NCBI GenBank assembly: GCA_003854995.1
Contig: RQOI01000264.1
Span: 1-18,560 of the forward strand
Length of the DNA stretch: 18,560 nt
Direction of reading: 5' to 3'
DNA from: Candidatus Zhuqueibacterota bacterium
Lineage (GTDB): Bacteria; Zhuqueibacterota; Zhuqueibacteria; Residuimicrobiales; Krinioviventaceae
Position 1 is the first letter of the stretch. Each line of letters starts with the position of its first letter. The translations under genes were made by a program, and so were the position numbers. Below are positions 1-7,328 of the stretch, one piece after another. The notes beneath the pieces are model-generated. The model ran no database searches and was not told the origin of the DNA. It worked only from the letters and a program-made list of their open reading frames with translations.

Positions 1-208
1 CACATTCACACCAGGCACCATTGTGGAAGAAAAAAACGTCTGTTTTTCCTCTGTGGAACTCGGCGTTCTCGGTGGTTATCTTCTATGATACGCTTTTGTC
101 AACGTGGCTACCCGTAACTGACCTTTTACTTTTAAGGGATATTTTCCGTTGGAATCCATGGATAAATTTCCTAAATTATGATCTAGCACATTTCAGGACT
201 CTGGACTT
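1..208. other. Non-coding leader upstream of bamA
   Basis: No convincing gene lies here; the one forward reading frame (21-308) runs into bamA and resembles nothing. The left part holds a repeat arm (separate entry). The right part, from about 120, is AT-rich and is the likely promoter and leader region for bamA. A TATGAT hexamer at 177-182 resembles a -10 box, but no good -35 sits 16-18 bases upstream, so I do not call a promoter. A CAGGA at 194-198 lies 10 bases before the bamA ATG and is a weak ribosome binding site. Confidence 0.6.
42..80. repeat. Intergenic repeat arm (CTCGGCG..CTCGGTGGTTA type)
   Basis: The stretch reads as short G/C-rich beats: CCTCTGTG, CTCGGCG, then TTCTCGGTGGTTA. 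The same ending and beat pattern recurs at 9898-9935, where it forms the right arm of an inverted repeat pair. The copy here is in the same orientation as that right arm, so its partner arm, if present, would lie left of the window. Repeats of this general form (reverse strand: AACCACCGAGA...CGCCGAG...) are familiar in intergenic regions of many bacteria. Their function is not settled. Confidence 0.55.
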
Positions 209-2518
209 ATGTCACGATTTTGCAGCACGACGTTATTGCTCATTTTCTTCGCCACCGCAGCCATTTTTGCTCAGGGCCGCACGATCAAAGTGCTGGGCGT
301 GTCCGTGACGGGCAACGCCAGCACCGATGCAAATATGATCCGGATGCAGTCCGGCATCATGGTCGGCTCTGACCTGTCGGCAGAGGGTGTGCAGGACGCC
401 ATCCGCAAGTTGTGGCGGCTGAATCTCTTTTCCGACATTCAGCTTTTGGTCGACCGACAGGTGGGTGACGGTTATTATTTGACCATTCAGGTGCAAGAGT
501 ATCCGCGACTGGAAAAAGTTGAGCTGCAGGGACATAAAAAACTGAAGAAAGATGATATAGACGAGATCCTCAATTACTATTCCGGACAGATTGTCAGTCC
601 CACCTCGATCAGCCGATCAAAGACTAAACTCCTGGAAAAATATAAAGAAAAGGGCCATTTGCTCGCCGACATTGATGTCGAGCAAACTCCCGGCACACTC
701 GATTCAAACAGGGTGATCGTCCGCTTCATCTTCTCCGAAGGCAAAAAGGTTCAGGTCGAGAGGATCCGGTTTTTCGGCAACACGGCCTTCAATGATAACA
801 AGCTCCGCAAGCAGCTCAAAGAGATCAAAGAGGATAAATGGTGGCGAAGCGCCGATTTTGATCGTGAAAAATATGAAGAGGATCTGCTCAAGATCATCGA
901 GTTCTACAACAACGAGGGTTATCGTGACGCCGAAATCGTCAGTGACAGCGTGTACTATAACGACGATCAGGACGACATGTTCATCGACATAACCGTGAAT
1001 GAAGGCGCGCAATACTATTTTGGCGACATCTCGTTCAGCGGCAACAAGGTCTTTACGGATGAGGAACTGGCGGCGAACCTGAGATTCAAAAAAGGGGATG
1101 TCTACAGCAAGAAGAGCCTGGATGAGGCCTCCTACCAGCACATCGGCGGCCTCTACTACGATCTTGGCTATATCTTTGCCTCTGCAACGCCGCGAGAGAC
1201 AGTCAATGCGGCGAATCCGCAGCAACTCGATATCCAATTCCTCATGCAGGAAGGAAAGCAGGCTAAAATTGATGAAATCCTCATCTCGGGCAATACAAAG
1301 ACCAAAGAAAAGGTGATCCGCCGCGAGCTGCACATCATTCCGGGCCAGACCTTCAACAAATCGCTGCTGGAGCGAAGTCAGCGAGAGGTCTGGATGCTCA
1401 ACTATTTTGCCAACGTCGAGCCCGGGGTGAAACCGATCGATGAGGAAAAGGTCAATCTTGAATTCAAGGTCGAAGAGAAATCGACCGATACAGCGAACAT
1501 GTCGGCTGGCTGGAGTGAGCGCGACAGGCTCATCGGCAGCGTCGGGGTGGCGATGGCCAATCTGTTGGGCAATGGTCAGCGCCTCAGCTTTGACTGGTCG
1601 TTCGGCCGCTACTATCGGTCCTTCAACATAGGCTTCACTGAGCCGTGGCTGCTGGATACACCCACTCTCGCCGGCTTTAGTTTTTATGATACAAAGCGCG
1701 ATGCCTACTATATCGGCTACAGACAGGTGAGCACCGGCGCGTCGTTCAGGCTCGGTCGTCGTTTCAACTGGCCGGATAATTTCTTTCGCGGCGACTGGAT
1801 CTACCGAATTGACAAGACGGAGTTGAGCGATTTCAACGCCTATATCATCGCGGCCAATCCGAACAATATCATCAACGAAGAATGGCCCCTGATCAGCAGC
1901 AGCGTGACGCAAATCTTTTCGCGCAACAGCCTCGACCGGCCCGAATTCCCCACCTCCGGCTCCGAAGTGTCGTTGACGACGCAGCTGACCGGCACTTTTC
2001 TGGGCGGCAATGTCGATTATCATAAATGGATATTCCGCCTCGACTGGTTCACTCCCTCTTTCTGGAAACTCGTCTTTTACAGCAGTTTTCAGGCCGGCTA
2101 CATGGAATCGATCGGCGCAAATGCGCATATTCCGTACACCGACTATTTTTTCATGGGTGGCGATGGCCTGTCGAACTCGACGCCGCTGCGCGGCTATGAA
2201 GATCCGCTGGCAAACTGGCAGATCGCCGACGAGGGCGGCAAGGCGCTGCTCAAGTACACCGCAGAGTTACGCGTGCCCATTGTGCCCAATCCGACCGTGT
2301 TTGCACTTTTATTCGCCGAGGCCGGCAATACGTGGCTCAGTTTTCAGCAGGCCAATCCTTTTGCCATGAAACGCTCCGTCGGCATCGGCGCGCGCGTCTT
2401 CATGCCCATGATCGGCATCATCGGCTTTGATTATGGCTATGGCTTTGACCGCATTGACGCGTATGGCAATCCGGATCCAAAGTGGAAAATGCACTTTGTC
2501 TTTGGCCGCAGCTTTTGA
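209..2518 (+). CDS. bamA: Outer membrane protein assembly factor BamA
   Basis: BamA is the Omp85-family core of the BAM complex, which folds and inserts beta-barrel proteins into the outer membrane. The 769-residue protein starts with a signal peptide (about 1-21, hydrophobic, ending ...AIFAQ). Five POTRA domains follow at roughly 23-97, 98-179, 180-266, 267-350 and 351-422; several carry the typical G-N/H-K/T segment after the first strand. A 16-strand-type barrel occupies about 423-769. The loop-6 motif appears as R661-G662-Y663 in LRGYEDP, a variant of the usual RGF. The chain ends in phenylalanine (FGRSF), as expected of an outer-membrane beta-signal. The ATG at 209 is the only start giving the signal peptide directly. 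The gene heads the envelope cluster and is followed by a skp/ompH gene, a conserved pairing. The family assignment is very secure. Confidence 0.97.
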   Translation: MSRFCSTTLLLIFFATAAIFAQGRTIKVLGVSVTGNASTDANMIRMQSGIMVGSDLSAEGVQDAIRKLWRLNLFSDIQLLVDRQVGDGYYLTIQVQEYPRLEKVELQGHKKLKKDDIDEILNYYSGQIVSPTSISRSKTKLLEKYKEKGHLLADIDVEQTPGTLDSNRVIVRFIFSEGKKVQVERIRFFGNTAFNDNKLRKQLKEIKEDKWWRSADFDREKYEEDLLKIIEFYNNEGYRDAEIVSDSVYYNDDQDDMFIDITVNEGAQYYFGDISFSGNKVFTDEELAANLRFKKGDVYSKKSLDEASYQHIGGLYYDLGYIFASATPRETVNAANPQQLDIQFLMQEGKQAKIDEILISGNTKTKEKVIRRELHIIPGQTFNKSLLERSQREVWMLNYFANVEPGVKPIDEEKVNLEFKVEEKSTDTANMSAGWSERDRLIGSVGVAMANLLGNGQRLSFDWSFGRYYRSFNIGFTEPWLLDTPTLAGFSFYDTKRDAYYIGYRQVSTGASFRLGRRFNWPDNFFRGDWIYRIDKTELSDFNAYIIAANPNNIINEEWPLISSSVTQIFSRNSLDRPEFPTSGSEVSLTTQLTGTFLGGNVDYHKWIFRLDWFTPSFWKLVFYSSFQAGYMESIGANAHIPYTDYFFMGGDGLSNSTPLRGYEDPLANWQIADEGGKALLKYTAELRVPIVPNPTVFALLFAEAGNTWLSFQQANPFAMKRSVGIGARVFMPMIGIIGFDYGYGFDRIDAYGNPDPKWKMHFVFGRSF

Positions 2519-2630
2519 GGACGACGTGTCGCTGCCATGTAAACATTACGCCGAAAATTATCATCTTAATATTGTATAAAATTATTATTTTTAGTATTTT
2601 ATTTGAAAATCAAGCTCACAGGAGGATACG
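2519..2630 (+). promoter_or_regulatory. AT-rich bamA-ompH gap, possible promoter
   Basis: This 112-base gap is the largest inside the envelope cluster before rseP. From about 2555 to 2610 it becomes strongly AT-rich, with a TATAAA at 2575-2580 that could be a -10 element. I see no matching -35 hexamer at standard spacing and no terminator hairpin after bamA, so an internal promoter for ompH is only a possibility. A strong AGGAGG at 2620-2625 sits 5 bases before the ompH GTG start. Confidence 0.3.
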
Positions 2631-3185
2631 GTGAAAAAGAATTTTTGCATGATCATAGCAGCGCTCATTTTTCTGTTCTGCCTATCGGCGGATGTCTCGG
2701 CGCAAAAGTTCGGCTATATCAACTCGCAGCAGATACTCGCGCAATATAAGGAAGCGCAAGACGCCCAGGAGCAGCTCGATAAGATTAACAAGGAGTGGGA
2801 AGCGGAAGGCCGCGAACTGCAGGCGCAATTTCAGGAGCTGGGACAACAACTGGAATCGCAAAGCCTGTTGTTGAGCGAGGAGCGGCAGCAGGAAAAGCAG
2901 GCTGAACTGCAGGCCTTGTATCAGAAAATTCAGCAGTTTCAGAATGAAAAATGGGGTCAAAACGGCGAGTTCTTCCGCAAGCAGGAAGAGATCATGAAGC
3001 CTATTTACGACAAGATAAACGCCGCGATTCAAAAAGTGGGTCAGGAAGAACGGTATGATTATGTCTTCGATACCGTCGCCGGCAATATTGTCTATGTCAG
3101 TGATACCTCCAACGACCTCACCGAATTTGTCATCGAAGAGCTGGAGAAGGGTCTCGAATCGACCAAGAGCCCATCAGGCCGCTGA
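2631..3185 (+). CDS. ompH: Periplasmic chaperone, Skp/OmpH family
   Basis: Skp/OmpH proteins are trimeric periplasmic holdases that keep unfolded outer-membrane proteins soluble on the way to BamA. The 184-residue protein has a clear signal peptide (about 1-24: MKKN start, hydrophobic core, ADVSAQ end). The mature start KFGYINSQQIL is typical of the family. A long Glu/Gln/Lys-rich coiled-coil hairpin spans about 40-125, and a short C-terminal beta segment (YDYVFDT, IVYVSD) completes the trimerisation body. The GTG start at 2631 is supported by the AGGAGG five bases upstream and by the signal peptide. Its place directly after bamA fits a joint role in outer-membrane protein delivery. Family call secure; client range unknown. 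Confidence 0.92.
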   Translation: MKKNFCMIIAALIFLFCLSADVSAQKFGYINSQQILAQYKEAQDAQEQLDKINKEWEAEGRELQAQFQELGQQLESQSLLLSEERQQEKQAELQALYQKIQQFQNEKWGQNGEFFRKQEEIMKPIYDKINAAIQKVGQEERYDYVFDTVAGNIVYVSDTSNDLTEFVIEELEKGLESTKSPSGR

Positions 3186-3208
3186 ACGCCGGATTTCAGG
3201 AATCAAAC

Positions 3209-4267
3209 ATGACCATTACAGTAGCAGAGATCGCCAAATGGATTGATGCGACGGTCGATGGTGATGATTCTGTGGTCATAACCGGATTGGCCAAGATTGA
3301 ACAGGCGCAGCCGGGTCAGCTGTCATTCATCGCCAATCCCAAGTATGCCAAATATAGTGAGACCACAGGGGCATCCGCCATCCTGGTGAACGAGGATTTC
3401 CCAAAATCCTCGAAAACGTTGCTGCGGTCAAAAAATCCCTATTTTGCCTTTCTCAGATTGGCGCAACGATTCTATCAGCAGGCGCCGCAAATTGCACCGG
3501 GTGTGCATGCGACCGCCTGCCTCGGCGAGAACGTCACGCTGGGTGACGATATCGCCATCGGCCCCTACGTTTTCATCGGTTCGAACAGCGTCATCGGCGA
3601 CCGAACCGTGATTTTCCCCGGCGTCTTCATTGGCAATCGCGTCGAGATTGGCAGCGACTGCCTGATCTATCCGCATGTTACAATTCGGGAAGAGTGCAAG
3701 ATCGGCAACAGATGCATTCTTCACATGGGCGTCGTCATTGGCTCGGATGGTTTTGGCTACGCCTTTGAGAATGGCGTGTTTAATAAACTGCCGCAGATGG
3801 GCATTGTCGTGCTGGAGGATGACGTGGAGATCGGTGCGAATACGACGATCGATCGCGCGACAATGGGGGAGACGCTGATCAAGAAAGGCGCCAAGCTGGA
3901 CAACCTCATTCAAATCGCCCACAATGTAGAGATCGGACAGCATTCCGCCCTTGCCGCTCAGGCCGGCATCTCAGGCAGCACCAAAGTGGGCAATTACGTA
4001 CAGGTGGGCGGGCAGGCCGGTTTTGTCGGCCACATCGCCATAGGCGATCGCGCGAAAATCGGCGCCCAGGGTGGGGTGACAAAATCTGTGCCCGAAGGCG
4101 AATTCTACACCGGCTACCCGGCGCGGCCGTTCCGGACAGAGATGCGCGAGCTCGCCAGTCTGAGCAAATTGCCTGAACTGCTGCGACGATTTAGACAACT
4201 GGAAGAAAAAATAGCAGAGCTGGAAGCAAAGATCAAAGAAATGACGGAAAACAAGAGTTTGTCGTGA
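3209..4267 (+). CDS. lpxD: UDP-3-O-acylglucosamine N-acyltransferase LpxD
   Basis: LpxD adds the second acyl chain (N-linked, from hydroxyacyl-ACP) to UDP-3-O-acylglucosamine, the third step of lipid A synthesis. The 352-residue protein has the N-terminal uridine-binding domain (about 1-100, with LSFIANPKYAKY and ASAILVNEDF) and then a left-handed beta-helix of hexapeptide repeats (about 105-310, for example IAIGPYVFIGSNSVIGDRTVI). The catalytic histidine is H238 in QIAHNVEIG, matching H239 of the E. coli enzyme. The C-terminus is a charged helix (LEEKIAELEAKIKEM), likely part of the acyl-carrier-binding end of the trimer. The ATG at 3209 has AGGA about 8 bases upstream and lies 23 bases after ompH, so the two are very likely cotranscribed. 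The length is close to the family norm. Confidence 0.96.
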   Translation: MTITVAEIAKWIDATVDGDDSVVITGLAKIEQAQPGQLSFIANPKYAKYSETTGASAILVNEDFPKSSKTLLRSKNPYFAFLRLAQRFYQQAPQIAPGVHATACLGENVTLGDDIAIGPYVFIGSNSVIGDRTVIFPGVFIGNRVEIGSDCLIYPHVTIREECKIGNRCILHMGVVIGSDGFGYAFENGVFNKLPQMGIVVLEDDVEIGANTTIDRATMGETLIKKGAKLDNLIQIAHNVEIGQHSALAAQAGISGSTKVGNYVQVGGQAGFVGHIAIGDRAKIGAQGGVTKSVPEGEFYTGYPARPFRTEMRELASLSKLPELLRRFRQLEEKIAELEAKIKEMTENKSLS

Positions 4268-4280
4268 GGAGGCTTTTCTG
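4266..4280 (+). promoter_or_regulatory. Ribosome binding site deciding the CTG start of lpxC-fabZ
   Basis: GAGGAGG at 4266-4272, overlapping the lpxD stop codon (4265-4267), is the best Shine-Dalgarno match in this junction. The five-base gap CTTTT leads to CTG at 4278-4280. No ATG, GTG or TTG is in the lpxC frame between the lpxD stop and the GTG at 4305, which itself has only a weak AGG three bases before it. The overlap with the lpxD stop suggests translational coupling of the two genes. Confidence 0.65.
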
Positions 4281-5678
4281 AAAAATCAGCAAACGATCAG
4301 GGATGTGGCATCCTATTCCGGCATCGGCCTGCATACGGGAAACAAGACGTCAATAAGTTTTAAACCCGCCCCGGTGAACAGCGGCATTGTCTTCAAGAGA
4401 GTCGATATGCCCGATTCTCCTGCGATCAAGGCTGACATCGAGCATGTGCTGGATATCTCGCGGGGTACGACCATCGGCATTGGCGATGTCAAAATTCACA
4501 CGGTCGAGCATGTGCTTGCCGCAATCAGCGGGCTGGAGATCGATAATATCATCTGCGAAGTGGAAGGAAACGAACCTCCTGTTGGTGACGGCAGCGCCCT
4601 GCCATTTGTCGAGGTGCTGCTGAAGGCAGGCCTGATCGAACAGGAAGCGCTGCGCGATTATTTGATCATCGACAAGACGATCACCTATTCGGATCCGGCC
4701 AAAGGGATCGATATCGTCGTCTTTCCCTCGGACGAGTTTCGCATCACGTTCATGGTCGATTATAAAAATCCGGCGCTCGGCACGCAATACACCTCCATGT
4801 ATTCCATGCAGGAAGAGTTTGCCACCGAGTTTGCCGCGGCGCGGACGTTCTGTTTTTTGCACGAAGTGGAGGAGCTGTGGAAGGCCGGGCTCATCCAGGG
4901 CGGCAACATTGACAATGCGCTCGTCATCATCGACCGTGAAATGGATGACCAGGAGATCGATGATCTGCGCAAACTGTTCGGAATCGATCAAAACGTGCAT
5001 CTCTCGGCCAATGGCATTTTGAACGGCAAGGAGCTGCGCTACTATAACGAACCGGTTCGCCACAAAGCCCTCGATCTGATTGGCGATCTCGCGTTGCTCG
5101 GCGTACCGATCAAGGCGCATGTCATGGCCGCGCGTTCCGGACACGGCGCCAATGCGGAACTGGTCAAATTGATCCGCAAGGAATATGAAAAAAAACTCAT
5201 CCGCAAAAAATACCAGTCCGATCCGTCCAAGACCGCCTTTCTGGACACCGAGGCCATCAGCAAGATATTGCCGCATCGCTATCCGTTTTTGCTCGTCGAC
5301 AAGATTATGGATCTCGTGCCGGGCGAACATGTCGTGGGCATTAAGAACGTGACGGTCAATGAGCCGTTTTTTCAGGGACACTTTCCTGGGCGGCCGATCA
5401 TGCCGGGCGTCCTCATCATTGAAGCGATGGCGCAGGTGGGTGGCGTATTGCTTTTGAACGCTGAAAACGATCCGGAAGAAAAGTATGTCGTCTTCACCGG
5501 CCTCGATAACGTGCGATTTCGGCGCATGGTTGTCCCGGGCGACTCGATTCGTTTCGAGGTGGAGATGGGCGCTCTGCGCCGTTCCATGGCCAAGATGTAC
5601 GGCCGCGCTTATGTGGGAGATCAGCTCGCCTGCGAAGCGGAAATGATGGCCGCCATCGTCGAACGGCAAAATAGCTGA
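4278..5678 (+). CDS. lpxC/fabZ: Bifunctional LpxC deacetylase / FabZ dehydratase fusion
   Basis: One 466-residue protein joins two enzymes. Residues about 1-310 are LpxC, the zinc deacetylase that commits UDP-3-O-acyl-GlcNAc to lipid A. Zinc ligands and catalytic residues are visible: H78 in HTVEH, H262 and D266 in HKALD, and H289 in SGHGAN; the last three have the E. coli spacing (H238, D242, H265). About 23 extra residues lie between H78 and H262. Residues about 322-466 are FabZ, (3R)-hydroxyacyl-ACP dehydratase, with PHRYPF, catalytic H368 in GHFP and E382 in IEAMAQ. The start chosen is a CTG at 4278: GAGGAGG ends 5 bases upstream, and the frame from there aligns residue for residue with the usual LpxC N-terminus. 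The first conventional start, GTG at 4305, would cut off the first beta-strand. Fusions of this kind are known from Bacteroidetes and relatives. It lies 10 bases after lpxD. Confidence 0.95.
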   Translation: MKNQQTIRDVASYSGIGLHTGNKTSISFKPAPVNSGIVFKRVDMPDSPAIKADIEHVLDISRGTTIGIGDVKIHTVEHVLAAISGLEIDNIICEVEGNEPPVGDGSALPFVEVLLKAGLIEQEALRDYLIIDKTITYSDPAKGIDIVVFPSDEFRITFMVDYKNPALGTQYTSMYSMQEEFATEFAAARTFCFLHEVEELWKAGLIQGGNIDNALVIIDREMDDQEIDDLRKLFGIDQNVHLSANGILNGKELRYYNEPVRHKALDLIGDLALLGVPIKAHVMAARSGHGANAELVKLIRKEYEKKLIRKKYQSDPSKTAFLDTEAISKILPHRYPFLLVDKIMDLVPGEHVVGIKNVTVNEPFFQGHFPGRPIMPGVLIIEAMAQVGGVLLLNAENDPEEKYVVFTGLDNVRFRRMVVPGDSIRFEVEMGALRRSMAKMYGRAYVGDQLACEAEMMAAIVERQNS

Positions 5679-5699
5679 AAATGACAAAAGGATATTGAC

Positions 5700-6470
5700 T
5701 TGACATCTATTCATCCCACCGCCCTTGTCGACGCCAGGGCGCAGCTTGGCGACACTGTCACTGTTGGACCGTTTTCCATCATCGAAGCGGATGTTGTCAT
5801 TGGAGACGGGACGACCATTGCTTCGCACGCACTCATCGCCAATGGGGCGCGGATTGGCAAGAACTGCAAGATTCATAAAGGCGCTGTCGTTGCCACCATT
5901 CCGCAGGATCTCAAGTTTGGTTTCGAGGAGACGACGTTTGAAAGCGGCGATAACACCACGATTCGCGAGTTCTGCACACTCAATCGCGGTACGCGCGAGC
6001 GCGGCAAGAGCGTCGTCGGCGCCAACTGCCTGCTGATGGCCTATGCGCATGTGGCGCATGATTGTCACATCGGGGACAATGTCATACTCGCCAATTGCGT
6101 GCAAGTGGCGGGACATGTCGACATTGAAGATCAGGCGATCATCGGCGGCCTCACGGGCATTCATCAGTTCTCGCGGATCGGCCAGCACGCCATGGTGGGC
6201 GGTGGCTTTCGCGTGCACAAAGATGTGCCGCCCTACATATTGGCCATGGGCGAACCGCTGCAATATGGCGGCATCAATTCCATCGGTTTACGACGGCGCG
6301 GCTTTTCGGCCGAGTCGATGAGCGCCATGAAAAAAGCATATCGTTTCATCTATCGTTCCCATCTGAATGTGTCGCAGGCGGTTGAAAAAATAAAGGCAGA
6401 GATGCCGGAGACGCCTGAGATCCAGAATATTCTCGATTTCATTGACAAGGCGGAACGGGGTTTGATCTAG
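5700..6470 (+). CDS. lpxA: UDP-N-acetylglucosamine O-acyltransferase LpxA
   Basis: LpxA carries out the first, reversible step of lipid A synthesis, moving a 3-hydroxyacyl chain from ACP to the 3-OH of UDP-GlcNAc. The 256-residue protein starts SIHPTALVDARAQLG, which is the family signature. It has a hexapeptide-repeat beta-helix over about 4-185 and a C-terminal helical domain (about 190-256). The histidines H117 and H120 in AHVAHDC correspond to H122 and catalytic H125 of E. coli LpxA. The start is a TTG at 5700; AAAAGGA at 5686-5692 is 7 bases upstream and no later start would keep the first repeat. It follows lpxC-fabZ by 21 bases. The usual partner lpxB is not in the window. Confidence 0.96.
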   Translation: MTSIHPTALVDARAQLGDTVTVGPFSIIEADVVIGDGTTIASHALIANGARIGKNCKIHKGAVVATIPQDLKFGFEETTFESGDNTTIREFCTLNRGTRERGKSVVGANCLLMAYAHVAHDCHIGDNVILANCVQVAGHVDIEDQAIIGGLTGIHQFSRIGQHAMVGGGFRVHKDVPPYILAMGEPLQYGGINSIGLRRRGFSAESMSAMKKAYRFIYRSHLNVSQAVEKIKAEMPETPEIQNILDFIDKAERGLI

Positions 6471-7328
6471 TTGTTCAGTGCGATCACGGTGAATAGTCAA
6501 TGTCACGATGAGCGATGGCGCTTTATCGATAGCGGCTGCTCCTCCGGGGCCATGAATATGGCTCTGGATATGGCGATGACGCAAGCGGTCGCCGAAAATC
6601 GATCTCCTGCAACGCTGCGACTCTATGGCTGGCGGCCATGGGCCATTTCACTCGGCTATCATCAGTCAGAAACCGATGTCGATCTCGAGAGATGTCGTGC
6701 GCAGGGCGTCGATGTCGTCTTGCGTCCGACAGGAGGCCGGGCGATTTTACACGCCGACGAGGTCACCTACGCTGTCGCGATGCCGCCGTCCAGTCCTTTT
6801 TTCAGCAACGATATTCAGTCGGTCTATGAGGTCATCAGCCGGTGTCTCGTCGCTTCGCTCGAGCTGCTCGGCATTCCGGCCGAATTTGATCGCGCCGGCA
6901 AGACGCCGAAAGATTTCGCCCGCGGTGAGCTGTCCACTTTGTGCTACGCCTCCTCTGTCCAATACGAGATCGGCATTGGCAGCCGGAAGCTTGTCGGCAG
7001 CGCCCAGCGCAGGATTCAGGGGAGCGTGCTGCAGCATGGCTCCATATTGCTCGGCGATGCGCATCTGGCGGTCACCGATTATCTGGCCGCGAAAAATAAC
7101 GCCTGGCGCGAGCGCGTCAAGCGCTATATGAGCAATAACACGATCTCTCTCAATCAGCAGAGTCCAAAAGTGACCTATGCGGCGCTGGTGGGCGCCTTAG
7201 AGACCGGATTTCAGCGCACGCTCGGCATCCAGTTCGTGCACGATCAAATCAGCGACGCAGAATGGCAGCATGCGCGACAGTTGTTGAAAAAGTTCTCCAT
7301 TCTGGCAAATGTATCTCATGGCGACTAG
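6471..7328 (+). CDS. LipM-like octanoyltransferase (lipoate ligase fold)
   Basis: This 285-residue protein belongs to the biotin/lipoate protein ligase fold (LplA/LipB/LipM). Visible motifs are RLYGWRPWAISLGYHQ (about 50-65), the acyl-adenylate/lipoyl loop RPTGGRAILH (about 84-93), VTYAVAMP, and KLVGSAQRR with K173 followed by LQHGSILL. A cysteine, C158, lies exactly 15 residues before K173 in LCYASSVQYEI. That is where LipM octanoyltransferases keep their acyl-accepting cysteine (C150 in B. subtilis), so octanoyl transfer from ACP to a lipoyl domain is the best guess; a lipoate-protein ligase is the alternative. The start is probably TTG at 6471, directly after the lpxA stop; GTG at 6489 is also possible. 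Sitting between lpxA and dxr is unusual. A substrate such as GcvH is suggested only loosely by gcvT 2.7 kb away. Confidence 0.82.
   Translation: MFSAITVNSQCHDERWRFIDSGCSSGAMNMALDMAMTQAVAENRSPATLRLYGWRPWAISLGYHQSETDVDLERCRAQGVDVVLRPTGGRAILHADEVTYAVAMPPSSPFFSNDIQSVYEVISRCLVASLELLGIPAEFDRAGKTPKDFARGELSTLCYASSVQYEIGIGSRKLVGSAQRRIQGSVLQHGSILLGDAHLAVTDYLAAKNNAWRERVKRYMSNNTISLNQQSPKVTYAALVGALETGFQRTLGIQFVHDQISDAEWQHARQLLKKFSILANVSHGD

Noticed and set aside
21..308. 95-codon + strand frame at the left edge
   Set aside because: It overlaps the bamA signal peptide in another frame, covers the repeat arm and resembles no protein.
704..2128. 474-codon open reading frame on the - strand opposite bamA
   Set aside because: Antisense shadow of bamA; no domain, signal or ribosome binding site supports it.
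4305..4307. GTG as the start of lpxC-fabZ
   Set aside because: It would remove the conserved first beta-strand and has a weak ribosome binding site, whereas CTG 4278 has both alignment and ribosome binding site support.
4350..6263. 637-codon open reading frame on the - strand opposite lpxC-fabZ and lpxA
   Set aside because: It mirrors the codon pattern of two well-conserved + strand genes, has Arg/His/Asp-rich composition typical of antisense frames, and shows no recognisable domain.
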